The notes under the pieces were generated by a model. That model did not search any database and was not told where the DNA came from. It saw nothing but the letters and a program-made list of their open reading frames with translations. A program made the position numbers and the translations under genes. Shown piece after piece: positions 9,501 through 16,847 of a DNA stretch of 33,550 nucleotides. This DNA comes from a virus, in the IMG/VR virus record IMGVR_UViG_3300024289_000070, positions 1-33,550 of that record, one strand, 5' to 3'. Position 1 is the stretch's first letter; each line of letters starts with the position of its first letter.

Positions 9501-10018
9501 GTTGTTACTGTAACTGTTGATCTTGGAGAAACGCCATCTCCATTAATTGAAATAATGTCATATGAGTTTCCGCCTGTTGTTCTTGAGAAAAATGTTGGGT
9601 AATTAGAGCATGTTACAAGCGCTTCCCACTTTGAAGGCTGAACTCCGTACTCAAAGTCGGTATCCATCAATGATTGTGGGGCTGCAACTCTTAGTTTTTG
9701 CACAGCATCTAAAAGTACTGGTTCAAATGTATTTGTTTCTGCTATTTCATCATAAACAATTGCAAGCTTGTCTGTACTAAGCATTGATGCACAGTTATAT
9801 TCGAGGACAATCGTTGTTCCTGGCTGATTTTTGTTTGTATTATTTTGAGTTACTGAAACATAGCCAAGATTTGGGTCTGAGAAGTTATAAATAACAATGT
9901 TTTTTGTTACGTTGGTAATAAGCATTAATCTTTCTGGCTTAATTACCCTAGGGATTGTTATTGTATTAGTTGTAGGAATAAACTTGTAGTATGTATCCTC
10001 AATCTGTCTTCTAGCCAT
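6512..10018 (-). CDS. Large virion structural/tail appendage protein with Ig-like repeats
   Basis: 1168 residues, the longest gene here. It is beta-rich and low in Cys. At least five repeat units share a T-x-T-T-x-x-x-H-G/N-L/I-x-x-G signature: VTVTTASNHGLVNGD, ITVTTPRPHGLLPGT, VTVTTRQDHGLQPGA, VTLTTSSTHNIQPGY and ATLTTSGAHNMLVGQ. Several are followed by YNGTY and a strand ending in x-Y-T/S. The same units occur in large structural proteins of T4-like cyanophages. The central part (about residues 480-760) has aromatic, jelly-roll-like sequence. It lies inside the fibre cluster with an AGGAGAATAAAAC ribosome site. A baseplate- or fibre-associated virion protein is the inference. Confidence 0.75.
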   Translation of the reverse strand: MARRQIEDTYYKFIPTTNTITIPRVIKPERLMLITNVTKNIVIYNFSDPNLGYVSVTQNNTNKNQPGTTIVLEYNCASMLSTDKLAIVYDEIAETNTFEPVLLDAVQKLRVAAPQSLMDTDFEYGVQPSKWEALVTCSNYPTFFSRTTGGNSYDIISINGDGVSPRSTVTVTTASNHGLVNGDIVSVQETTSSQTADGTYPITVIDATSFSYRAKGVVPAQTIKDGNMTGVYGGGIYDNSHITGGNVGSYGSWSAISDQAAYSTITVTTPRPHGLLPGTPILINDLTSPIGGIQFITNVSAPNQFKFQLTTQATPVTNPIATANIGLFTRPEGYVDHRPFDGGVIMTTANNVCGVQTVRQTRRYFRYQSGKSIQFSTGAKLTPTYDIDTIFCSSNAVGISLVTVTTRQDHGLQPGATIRVEGATVTGDYNPWNGDFIVGEVLGTNSFRYSMLLTQVLPSTDQFPGGTDVNITVVKWKGAATRCGLYDDQNGFFFEYDGKEFHCVRRYTKKELFGRVNVVQFSNYVQGTNTRFRKQLTVGEQITIRGAHYKVIQINNDTEMYISPAYRAQTTTSARYLKMETVKVPQSQWNIDKMDGTGPSGYVLDPAKMQMVYIDYTWYGAGFIRFGFRAVDGNIYYCHKMANNNVNTEAYMRSGNLPARYEAVNEPTKFARLVSGGTAISGASLMPTEISMYVDNVDFWPSSGYLMIKDDQNCEIVSYSSIGAYNATARGWLVNIARRQPMSINYSGSMVSLTGTSANVIFNPDTTIPGGSGIAQVSVQPISQECAPVICHWGSSVIMDGRFDDDKAYIFTAGMQRFIQITGSGTFTAKIASRSASGGVVTLTTSSTHNIQPGYNVSISGVNTVASVTAASITSSVATLTTSGAHNMLVGQTVTVSNVISSTNTIYNGTYVITAVPAANQIRYTRVYPTNTSHTGLAGTVTESLTFNGTFSVSSVTSNTIVYSISDTTTFASAVVAAGTATQSFGSSSTPRPLVSIRIAPSVDNGLGRNYGIREIVNHMQLNLNSIGILSSGQFLIQGFLNPATLTGPSIPGDWETVRVPGGSLAQVIYHDGGGVPGNTITNPTNTISGGDQVFAFYTENSGGENLSVSTFDLTKVRDLGTSILSGNGNSTAPGYPNGPDILTIVATNLGATTGNISCRLSWTEAQA

Positions 10019-10029
10019 GTTTTATTCTC

Positions 10030-10659
10030 CTAAAATAAGAAACTGCTTGCTGCAAATCTACTGTTCAACTGTGTTTGTGTTAATGTTGAAGTATACTTTG
10101 GATAGTATATTCCAAGATTAAGTAGAGCATCTACTTGCAAAGCATCTGTCTTTGCGTATATTTCATTTGCTACTACGTTTCCTGAAGGACCAGTTGGGCC
10201 AGTGGCACCCGTATCACCTTTGTCACCTTTAAGACCTTTTATATTTCCTTGTAATGACCATGCACCAGATCCTGATGCATCATATATATACCAGTTTCCA
10301 GTTGATGTTGCTAGATACTGATCGTTTCCAATTAAATTTACTGGAGCTGGATTTAGTGATGTTGGTGCATTGAGTCCAGTATAAATCTTACTTCCTCTTT
10401 GTCCCTCAATTCCTTGAGGACCAACATTTCCTTGTGCACCAGTTGCGCCTCTTGGAATGTTAAAATTTAAAATTGCTGCTGAAGCAGTTCCGCTATTTGT
10501 AACAGTTGCATTTGTTCCAGCATTAGTTGTATTTACTGTGCCAATTGATATTGTAGCATTTGTACCTGCTGGACCTTGCGGACCAGTTGGACCCTGTGGG
10601 CCTGGTCTAGAACCTGCTACGACAACCCAAGAAGAGCCGTCCCATCTTTTTAGTGACAT
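10030..10659 (-). CDS. Collagen-like tail fibre protein
   Basis: 209 residues. It starts with MSLKRWDGSSWVVVAG and then has three Gly-X-Y blocks: GPQGPTGPQGPAG, then GATGAQGNVGPQGIEGQRG, then GLKGDKGDTGATGPTGPSG. These are separated by beta segments (ATISIGTVNTTNAG; QYLATSTGNWYIYDASG). Collagen-like triple helices are common in phage fibres. Many Y positions are Pro, the usual substrate of prolyl 4-hydroxylase, and a P4H-like gene lies about 2.3 kb upstream at 13002-13637. The ATG has a GGAGTAAATAC site and a TGGTATACT promoter at 10678. Confidence 0.85.
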   Translation of the reverse strand: MSLKRWDGSSWVVVAGSRPGPQGPTGPQGPAGTNATISIGTVNTTNAGTNATVTNSGTASAAILNFNIPRGATGAQGNVGPQGIEGQRGSKIYTGLNAPTSLNPAPVNLIGNDQYLATSTGNWYIYDASGSGAWSLQGNIKGLKGDKGDTGATGPTGPSGNVVANEIYAKTDALQVDALLNLGIYYPKYTSTLTQTQLNSRFAASSFLF

Positions 10660-10677
10660 GTATTTACTCCTTTACAA

Positions 10678-10686
10678 AGTATACCA
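10678..10686 (-). promoter_or_regulatory. Leftward extended -10 promoter for collagen-like fibre
   Basis: The minus strand reads TGGTATACT. The bases just upstream (ATAAAAACTTTGGTATACT) nearly match the segment ahead of the ribonucleotide reductase gene (ATAAAAACTTTTAGGTATACT, 23264-23284). The predicted start is near 10671, followed by the GGAG ribosome site. Confidence 0.5.
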
Positions 10687-10692
10687 AAGTTT

Positions 10693-12579
10693 TTATAAAA
10701 AGCCCATCCACATTAAGGCCTGTGTGCTTTGAGATTGAATTCTTGTCCTAGATTCTTGAACCTCATTTGGCTGAACCACCCAAGTATTATTAATTGATAT
10801 ATATACTAGGCCAGTTGAAGAATCTACAGCAAGCATGCCTGGTTTTGAACTTGCCACTGGAAAAGCGGCATAATTTGGATAACTAGTAAAAACTAAGTTT
10901 GTATAATAAGATGGAGTATCTAAATCGTTAACGTCTACCCAAAGTTGAACATTGTCTGGATTTGGAGCGCTAGAACCAACTTCTACTAATTGTCCTTCAT
11001 AATCATCTGTATCAATCCAAAGCTCTCCCTCATATTGTGGAGTTGTTGGTTCATCAGCAGAATAAATTAATTCTCCTGGAGCTGGATTTGGATCAACCCA
11101 AAATTCATATTGGGTTGGATCTGGAGCAGTTGTTCCAGTAAAAAATTGTCCATAAGGCATTCCGAGGTCATCTACGTCAAACCAAATATCTCCTTCTAAT
11201 GCCGCTGCATTTGGAGGAGCAATCATTCCAAAAAATAAAGTTGCTGGGGTTTGTGTTCCATCTGTGGAAATACTTGGAAGTCCTCCACCGCCGCCAGCAC
11301 CTCCAGATACATCTTTCCAAACTAATCCATCAAATACTCTAAGTTTTTCTGCAGCAAGATTATAATATATCTGTCCTTCTACTGGATTAGATGGAGCAGT
11401 ATTTGTTCCAATAATTACACCTTGTGTAAATGTGTTTTTAGAAACCCAAACATTTTCTGTTGCTAAACCTAAAGCTGTTGAAGCATATTCCCAATTTGGT
11501 GTAAAAGAATATGGTTCCCAGTATGAAGTTCCAGGAGGATATCCTGTGTTTGCCTCACCAACTCTTATGTAAAAAGATCCAGTATAAGATGTTATATCTC
11601 CTGGTTGATAATCGTAGCCATTGTCATATGGGCCTTTATAAGCAGCTGGATATGCATTGTATACTTTAAGCGCTCTTACACCGCTTCTAAATTCATCTGT
11701 GTCAAGCCAAAAAGCTCCATGTGCTGGATTTGCAGGTGCAGTATTAGACATTACTGCTTTTGATGGCTCTGTAATTGCTTCTAAAATTAAAGTATTATTC
11801 TCATCGTCATAGAGAATATTCATATTTTTGTTATTAGCGCTTTGGAAAAGCGGAACAATATAATCCTGTACCTGCTCTTGAGTTAACTGTGGTGTAACGC
11901 TTAAAACTATTTTATTATTTTCATCATCATATGTTGCTGTAACATTATTATGATTTGCATGGTTAAATAACAATGCTGAAGCATCTTGAACAGCTTCAAC
12001 AAAATCAGTAATATTTGAAGATGTATGTGTATGTCCTACTGGAGATTTGCCAGCAAGCGCTGTTGTCATTGTGCCAGCAAAATTAGCGTCATCATTTAAT
12101 GCAGCAGCAAGTTCATTTAAAGTATCTAAAGCTTGTGGAGCAAAATCAATAAGATCAGCTATTTTTTCATCTGTATATAAACCAGCTGCTGATAAAGCAG
12201 CATCTGCTTTTGCTTGAGCATCTAAAGCAATTGATAAAGGTATTTGAGACGCAGTAAGTTTTCCAGAAAGATCAAGTGTTGCTAGTCCGCCAGCAACTCC
12301 TTTATCACCTTCATAAACTGTAAGTGGAACATAATCGCCAAGACTATCTTCTAGTTGCCCAAGATTTACACCTTGTAAGTCTACAAAATTTTTAAGAGTT
12401 GTTAATCTGTTTTCAATAGAACTTGGATCTGTAGAATTATTTATTCCCAGCTTTAATTGAATTTGATAAACTGCATCATTTAGCCTTCTATGTTGTGCAG
12501 AGTGAGAAACCTCTTGAACTGAATTGGTTGCAAGCGGCTGGGTATATGTATCAATCTGGGCGGGATATAAAGTCTCCAT
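10693..12579 (-). CDS. Long tail fibre with tandem APxxP...WxD repeats
   Basis: 628 residues. The N-terminus (METLYPAQIDTYTQP, then HRRLNDAVYQIQLKLGI) is an attachment-type domain. The middle has LDLSGKLTASQIP and ALAGKSPVGHTHTSSNITD, both classic tail-fibre elements, plus two copies of a YDDENN module (TATYDDENNKIVLSV and NILYDDENNTLILEA) also found in the fibres at 16847 and 18637. The C-terminal 340 residues repeat a unit like N-T-A-P-x-x-P-x-x-G-x-x-W-x-D: NTAPANPAHGAFWLDTDE, TTAPDPTQYEFWVDP, DEPTTPQYEGELWIDTDD and SSAPNPDNVQLWVDVND. A TGGTATAAT box places the predicted transcript start one base before the ATG, so the gene may be leaderless. Confidence 0.8.
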   Translation of the reverse strand: METLYPAQIDTYTQPLATNSVQEVSHSAQHRRLNDAVYQIQLKLGINNSTDPSSIENRLTTLKNFVDLQGVNLGQLEDSLGDYVPLTVYEGDKGVAGGLATLDLSGKLTASQIPLSIALDAQAKADAALSAAGLYTDEKIADLIDFAPQALDTLNELAAALNDDANFAGTMTTALAGKSPVGHTHTSSNITDFVEAVQDASALLFNHANHNNVTATYDDENNKIVLSVTPQLTQEQVQDYIVPLFQSANNKNMNILYDDENNTLILEAITEPSKAVMSNTAPANPAHGAFWLDTDEFRSGVRALKVYNAYPAAYKGPYDNGYDYQPGDITSYTGSFYIRVGEANTGYPPGTSYWEPYSFTPNWEYASTALGLATENVWVSKNTFTQGVIIGTNTAPSNPVEGQIYYNLAAEKLRVFDGLVWKDVSGGAGGGGGLPSISTDGTQTPATLFFGMIAPPNAAALEGDIWFDVDDLGMPYGQFFTGTTAPDPTQYEFWVDPNPAPGELIYSADEPTTPQYEGELWIDTDDYEGQLVEVGSSAPNPDNVQLWVDVNDLDTPSYYTNLVFTSYPNYAAFPVASSKPGMLAVDSSTGLVYISINNTWVVQPNEVQESRTRIQSQSTQALMWMGFL

Positions 12580-12586
12580 ACCTACA

Positions 12587-12595
12587 ATTATACCA
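12587..12595 (-). promoter_or_regulatory. Extended -10 giving a near-leaderless start
   Basis: The minus strand reads TGGTATAAT, with seven bases between the box and the ATG at 12579. The predicted transcript therefore starts about one base before the start codon. No convincing -35 is present, as expected for an extended -10 promoter. Confidence 0.5.
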
Positions 12596-12609
12596 ACATA
12601 ACAGTTAGG

Positions 12610-13002
12610 CTACATATCTTCTTGTTTTTGGCCAATGGCTACGTTTGGAGGGTTTTTAGAAGGCATAATATAACAATGTGGTCCTTCTGCATATATAAAG
12701 TCAGCAAAAATAACATTTAGTTTTTTAAAAAACTGGTCTATACCCAAGCCCTCAAAATTTTCTGATTTTAATTTTTGGCAAAAAAAGTTATTAAAATCTA
12801 TTGCTTCTTGCATAGATTCGTGCTTTTTATAAAATTTAATTCCGATGTCTCTTATATTTCCTTGATCATCTGTATGAAAAACAGCAGTCTCGTATCTACC
12901 AGCTGCATTAAGTATAGTATTTACCCTTATAGAGGTAATTGAAAGATTTACAACTTTTCTTATTTGCCACCTTTTTGTTTCAACTTTTATGTCGTGTGCC
13001 AT
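12610..13002 (-). CDS. Hypothetical protein, oxygenase-cluster neighbour
   Basis: 130 residues of unknown family. The N-terminal half is beta-like (WQIRKVVNLSITSIRVNTIL, then YETAVFHTDDQGNIRDIGIK). The second half is helical (MQEAIDFNNFFCQKLKSENF) and the tail is Pro/Asn/Gln-rich. The ATG overlaps the stop of the P4H-like gene (13002), so the two are translated together. It may be a partner or substrate-handling protein, but nothing shows this directly. Confidence 0.6.
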   Translation of the reverse strand: MAHDIKVETKRWQIRKVVNLSITSIRVNTILNAAGRYETAVFHTDDQGNIRDIGIKFYKKHESMQEAIDFNNFFCQKLKSENFEGLGIDQFFKKLNVIFADFIYAEGPHCYIMPSKNPPNVAIGQKQEDM

Positions 13003-13637
13003 TACCAGTTGCCATACTCTCTATTAAAATCTACTTCAAATTTATGTTCTTCTGAAAAGGTATAAAAAGTGTTTAAAGTATATCTCGTTCCATTTCTTAC
13101 CTCTTTGACCCCATGAGCATGATGAATATCTCCTGGAAAAAATGCTAGCATGCCAGCTACAATTTTAATTTCAAGATCATGTTGTGGAAAATAAATATGT
13201 CCATCTTCAAAGTCATCGTTCAAATACAGAACACAACCAATATCTCTCCAGTTCCAAATATGCGGAAGTCTATTAAAATTTTCATAGTCTGAATGTGGTG
13301 GCTGTGCTTGTCCATGTGGCCAACGTATTAAGTTAAAGCAGTCTGGCCAAATATCTTTTTTTAAATTCCAAGATTGTTTAATTTGTTCTCTAATTCTTGA
13401 CTCTATTTCCCAAAGCTTTTTTGCAATCTTTATGTCATATTCAGTTCCAAACCCTGCCTCTGAAATTAATAAATGAATAATTGATAAATATCTGTTGGTC
13501 CACTGATTATCAGGATCAGAATGATTTCTTTTTTCCCATAAATTTTTTTCAGTTAATCTTTTTTCATAATCTAAAAGCATAGATCTTTCTTCTTCAGTAA
13601 TGAAGTCGTATATTACTTTAATGTCTTCTTTTGCCAT
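13002..13637 (-). CDS. 2-oxoglutarate/Fe(II) dioxygenase, prolyl 4-hydroxylase-like
   Basis: 211 residues, the usual length for a stand-alone P4Hc-type enzyme. The iron triad is visible: H115 and D117 in QPPHSDYENF, and H175 in DIHHAHGVKEV. R185 in GTRYTLNTFY would bind the 2-oxoglutarate carboxylate. The strand GCVLYLNDDFEDGHIYF is the typical L-Y-L-N...G-G-x-x-x-F element of P4H-like enzymes, with D-G in place of G-G. The reaction would be O2- and 2-oxoglutarate-dependent hydroxylation. Candidate local substrates are the Gly-X-Pro fibre at 10030-10659 and the Pro-rich linker of 15762-16847, which is an inference. It is the last of a row of four oxygenase-like genes. Confidence 0.85.
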   Translation of the reverse strand: MAKEDIKVIYDFITEEERSMLLDYEKRLTEKNLWEKRNHSDPDNQWTNRYLSIIHLLISEAGFGTEYDIKIAKKLWEIESRIREQIKQSWNLKKDIWPDCFNLIRWPHGQAQPPHSDYENFNRLPHIWNWRDIGCVLYLNDDFEDGHIYFPQHDLEIKIVAGMLAFFPGDIHHAHGVKEVRNGTRYTLNTFYTFSEEHKFEVDFNREYGNW

Positions 13638-14183
13638 CTATACTCCTATTGGAATCCATTTGAATGGGTACTGATTTTGAAGCATAAAAACTGGAGCAAT
13701 ATTAAAATATATACATTCAATTTTTGTGGATTCGTATTGAATTTCTTGTCCCGCTTCAAAAAGTAAGATTGTGCCTTCAGCAACACTTTCTTTTTCTTTA
13801 TTTAAGTATACAAAAAATTCTTCTTTTTGTAAAGAAACTAAACCATTGAAGCATGGAATGTTTATTCCGCCAAAATCGTAAATAAATTTTTTATTTACAA
13901 GCCCATTAAAATAATCTGAAGAAATATAATATTCTGATTTATTAAAAGAAACTTCCTTATTTAAACATTCATTTTTTAACATTGCTACTATTTCTTTATA
14001 AAGATTAAATATGTCAGAATCGTATATGCCAAATACATTGAATTGGGTAGGGTTATAAGACGGCGCCTTTTTTATAAAATCAGCAGCATTTCCAGAATTA
14101 AAAAAATATACACTATCTGTATCATTTAAAGTAGAAACAATTTTTTCTTTAATGCCTTTAACATTTACATTTTTTTTAATCAT
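13638..14183 (-). CDS. Oxygenase/cupin-like protein without clear iron triad
   Basis: 181 residues. The C-terminal half has the double-stranded beta-helix rhythm of its neighbours (FFVYLNKEKESVAEGTILLF, then IECIYFNIAPVFMLQNQYPF). I see no H-x-D motif and no clear distal His/Arg pair, so it may be an inactive relative or a binding protein. The ATG overlaps the upstream stop by 4 bases (14180-14183), and the stop abuts the P4H-like gene. Family membership rests mainly on position and secondary-structure look. Confidence 0.5.
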   Translation of the reverse strand: MIKKNVNVKGIKEKIVSTLNDTDSVYFFNSGNAADFIKKAPSYNPTQFNVFGIYDSDIFNLYKEIVAMLKNECLNKEVSFNKSEYYISSDYFNGLVNKKFIYDFGGINIPCFNGLVSLQKEEFFVYLNKEKESVAEGTILLFEAGQEIQYESTKIECIYFNIAPVFMLQNQYPFKWIPIGV

Positions 14184-14725
14184 GATAAAGTTTTAATTCT
14201 TTGTCTTATAAGCTTTTGTACTTCTGGTTTTAAAGTTAACCACATATGGTTACTATCTACATAATGAATTAGTAATATGCCAACCCTATTGTTTTCAGGA
14301 TCAGGAAATTCTGGTTTCCAATGCTGTTGATCATTTGCATAAAAACCAATAGCTTCATTTTCTAAAAAAAGATATTCTTTTCCTTCAATTATTAATGGCC
14401 AAGGCTCATTGTGATAAAGACCTATGTCTAAAGTATAGGTGCATGGACCAGAGTCAACATGTGGATTTAAATGCGCTTGTTTTCCAGAGTACTCTGAAAA
14501 TATTGCATACGTTGGAACTATGTTTTTATTGTTGAACCATATTTTTGCTGGCTCATGCAATTTGTTTAAAATTTCTTGAAGAACTTGATCGTCAAATGAG
14601 TCTATTCTTTTGCTGTTATAAAAATCATACTCAGCATTTTTTAAAAAGAAATGATTTTTAAAATAATTTTGTATTTCATTAAAATAGTCTTGTTCAAAAA
14701 CTTTTTCAATTTTAAATTCTTTCAT
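14180..14725 (-). CDS. 2-oxoglutarate/Fe(II)-dependent oxygenase
   Basis: 181 residues. H89 and D91 in LNPHVDSGPCTYTLD give the H-x-D pair. H135 in NDQQHWKPEFP is the distal histidine, and R147 in NNRVGILLIHYVD fits the 2-oxoglutarate-binding arginine. All key residues are therefore present. Segments IGLYHNEPWPLIIEG and EYLFLENEAIGFYANDQQHW are typical core strands of oxygenases found in T4-like phage genomes. The substrate is unknown. Both ends overlap neighbours by 4 bases, so it belongs to a translationally coupled cassette. Confidence 0.8.
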   Translation of the reverse strand: MKEFKIEKVFEQDYFNEIQNYFKNHFFLKNAEYDFYNSKRIDSFDDQVLQEILNKLHEPAKIWFNNKNIVPTYAIFSEYSGKQAHLNPHVDSGPCTYTLDIGLYHNEPWPLIIEGKEYLFLENEAIGFYANDQQHWKPEFPDPENNRVGILLIHYVDSNHMWLTLKPEVQKLIRQRIKTLS

Positions 14726-15246
14726 CCTACAACCATTTCTATAAAACTTCTATTTGCAGATCCTCCAATTTTTTGAATAACATATTCATATTCTTTCCCA
14801 CTTGGAAATATAAGCATTGTATTTTCTTTTAGCTGTATTGAAAAATTTTGATGTGGCAAGCTAATAAATCCGCCGTTATTTATTGTATTTAAACAAAATA
14901 AAACAACATAGCAGTCTTTTTCAAAAGCTGCACACCTTTGTTTCATTTGTGGGTCTTCTGTTCCTGGGACTTGAACAAAATGATTTTCAAATTTCATCCA
15001 CAAGTTCAATGGTGATTTTATTTCAAGTTCTCTAAGATAGCTGTACATTGCTTTAAAAACAGCTTTATAAAAAAATGTTTTTGATTTTAAATTTGTATCA
15101 TTTTTTGCAAGATCTATGTCGGCTTCATAAATATTGTCTTGGCCCAAAAGGACGTTTTTAAGCTCGTAAGAAATTGAAGAAAAGTCTATGTCTTTAACAA
15201 CATTTTCAACATAAACTATATTGTTTAAATACTTAACTATTTTCAT
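14722..15246 (-). CDS. Degenerate 2OG-oxygenase-like protein
   Basis: 174 residues. The C-terminal part (NTINNGGFISLPHQNFSIQL, then NTMLIFPSGKEYEYVIQKI, then ANRSFIEMVVG) follows the G-G-x-x...F-P-S...R pattern of 2OG-Fe(II) enzymes. The H-x-D pair is absent before it and the distal histidine position is a Tyr (EYEYV). It may be a catalytically dead paralogue or a scaffolding partner. A TGGTATAAT box at 15272 and an AAGGA site lie upstream, so this gene may start its own transcript through the oxygenase row. Confidence 0.55.
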   Translation of the reverse strand: MKIVKYLNNIVYVENVVKDIDFSSISYELKNVLLGQDNIYEADIDLAKNDTNLKSKTFFYKAVFKAMYSYLRELEIKSPLNLWMKFENHFVQVPGTEDPQMKQRCAAFEKDCYVVLFCLNTINNGGFISLPHQNFSIQLKENTMLIFPSGKEYEYVIQKIGGSANRSFIEMVVG

Positions 15247-15760
15247 TGCTTAATATCCTTTTTATTCTTTTATTATACCACACGGCAGGATATAAAAAAT
15301 CTCTTGGAGGTTCTGTCAATTCAAAAATTTTTTTAACCTCATTTTTTTTATATATATGTTTTTCTTTTAAAATTTTTTTTGTATTATTATAAGCAATATC
15401 TGCAATAAAACTTCTTTTAGAAGGAACGTCAATTTTTTGTTGCCCCATATTGTTGTAAAAGAATAAACGTGTTATTACTCCTATCCACTTCCATGCGCCA
15501 GATGGTCTAAGCTCTGGACTTGTATAAACACGATTTGCTAATAAATTTTTATCTATTGTTAAATAAAGGTCTGGATAATCATTTGAGATATAATTAGAAA
15601 CAATTATTGTTCCAGAAGGATATTTTTTATTTTTATAAAATGCAACACAATATTTTATAATATTGTTGTTTTTAAGCTCAGTTATTTGAATCCAATAACT
15701 ATTTAATTTTTCTGGATATTTATCTAAAAATAAATTTGAACTTATTTTTTTTTTAAACAT
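15233..15760 (-). CDS. Hypothetical basic protein
   Basis: 175 residues from the ATG at 15760, one base after the upstream stop (15762); a start at 15844 would overlap 83 bases. Lys/Asn/Tyr-rich, with no recognised family. Segment VYTSPELRPSGAWKWIGVIT is the most distinctive. It overlaps the next gene by 14 bases. It may be linked to the upstream PASTA/Hint protein, since the two are nearly overlapping. Confidence 0.55.
   Translation of the reverse strand: MFKKKISSNLFLDKYPEKLNSYWIQITELKNNNIIKYCVAFYKNKKYPSGTIIVSNYISNDYPDLYLTIDKNLLANRVYTSPELRPSGAWKWIGVITRLFFYNNMGQQKIDVPSKRSFIADIAYNNTKKILKEKHIYKKNEVKKIFELTEPPRDFLYPAVWYNKRIKRILSNENS
15272..15280 (-). promoter_or_regulatory. Leftward extended -10 promoter inside gene 15233-15760
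   Basis: The minus strand reads TGGTATAAT. The predicted start is near 15265, leaving about 19 bases, including AAGGA, before the ATG at 15246. It could fire the oxygenase cassette separately from the fibres. Confidence 0.45.
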
Positions 15761-15761
15761 T

Positions 15762-16847
15762 TTATATCGAAACCGAGTCGTGAACAAGCATTTCTTGAGT
15801 AAAGAATATATCGTAAGGCTCACAGTCAATTGATACAATTTCATGTGAAACTGGAACTGATTGCAGCATTGTTATTGGCTCAAATGAACTTGAAGCATAA
15901 CTATAAATTTCATCGGTATTTACAATATCAGCAGTTGCTATAAATCTTGCAAGACCATCTCTTTTTATTAAAATGTAGTGGTATTGTGAAAAAATATCTC
16001 CATTTATAGCTACAACTGTATCTCCCATTTTTTGATGAATCATAACAACGTTTGTTGTAGTATATTCAATTTGTGGATTAGTTTCTGTCCAATTGTAAAT
16101 ACTTTGATAAGATTCTGGAGTAGACAAATATGGTACTCCCTCAATATTTGCTGAAATCAAAACATCGCCAACTTTTAAACTTCCAGCAGCAACTAGTCCA
16201 TCTGGAGTTCTGACCAAAGTATGTACGCCTAAACTTTTCCAAGTTGATGGTGGCAATACAATTGGTGGTATATATGGAGGATCTGCTGGTGGAGCAGTTG
16301 GTGGATCTGCTGGTGGCCCTGCTGGTGGCCCTGCTGGTGGCCCTGAAGGAGGCGAATTTCCATATGGAGGCGGATTGCTATATGGATTATAATACGGAGC
16401 AACATAAGTATATAATGTTAAATTTACAGTAGTTAAAGCATCTACTAAACTACCAGCAGAAATGCTTTGTGATGTAATTTTTTGATCTAATCCGCTATCT
16501 GATCCACTTGTTCCAGAAACTGTTCCAACTAATAGTCCAGCTCCAGTTATTGCTGCTCTAGCAGCTGTTTCGCTAAGTCCATAAACATTAGGAACTGAAA
16601 TTCCTTCATAAGCATTATAAACAAAGTTAACAGTTGTTCCACGTGGAACAATTTGATTTTCTGAAAATCCGCTATAAGATTTAAACTTGTTGCTTTCTGC
16701 AGAATAATTTGTAACTGAACTTGATGACGAATAATTTAATCCTAGGCCAGCCAATATTGATTCTGCTTCAGATCTTGTTTTACCAGACAAATTAGGGATA
16801 GAAACTTTAGTTGTTATCTTACGACGACGAGATGATTTTCCTGACAT
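15762..16847 (-). CDS. Two PASTA domains + Pro-rich linker + C-terminal Hint (intein/hedgehog-like) domain
   Basis: 361 residues from the ATG at 16847, coupled to the upstream stop as TAATG. Residues 16-80 and 84-148 are two PASTA domains (IPNLSGKTRSEAESILAGLG and VPNVYGLSETAARAAITGAG). PASTA domains bind peptidoglycan fragments or beta-lactams in Gram-positive proteins. Residues 151-200 are Pro-rich (PPSGPPAGPPAGPPADPP). Residues 205-361 look like a Hint fold: block A GVHTLVRTPDGLVAAGSLKV followed by GDVLIS, a block-B-like QYHYILIKRDG, and a closing HEIVSIDCEPYDIFF then VHDS. The nucleophilic Cys/Ser expected at the start of block A appears to be Gly207, and the terminal Asn is replaced by Asp357 in VHDS. 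Classical splicing is therefore doubtful. Cleavage, cross-linking or a purely structural role are alternatives. Confidence 0.75.
   Translation of the reverse strand: MSGKSSRRRKITTKVSIPNLSGKTRSEAESILAGLGLNYSSSSSVTNYSAESNKFKSYSGFSENQIVPRGTTVNFVYNAYEGISVPNVYGLSETAARAAITGAGLLVGTVSGTSGSDSGLDQKITSQSISAGSLVDALTTVNLTLYTYVAPYYNPYSNPPPYGNSPPSGPPAGPPAGPPADPPTAPPADPPYIPPIVLPPSTWKSLGVHTLVRTPDGLVAAGSLKVGDVLISANIEGVPYLSTPESYQSIYNWTETNPQIEYTTTNVVMIHQKMGDTVVAINGDIFSQYHYILIKRDGLARFIATADIVNTDEIYSYASSSFEPITMLQSVPVSHEIVSIDCEPYDIFFTQEMLVHDSVSI
16309..16344. repeat. 12-bp tandem repeat encoding the Pro-rich linker
   Basis: GCTGGTGGCCCT occurs three times head to tail (16309, 16321, 16333), with a diverged copy upstream. 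On the coding (minus) strand it encodes Gly-Pro-Pro-Ala repeats of the PASTA/Hint protein. The exact DNA repeat suggests recent slippage, so linker length may vary between strains. Confidence 0.85.
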
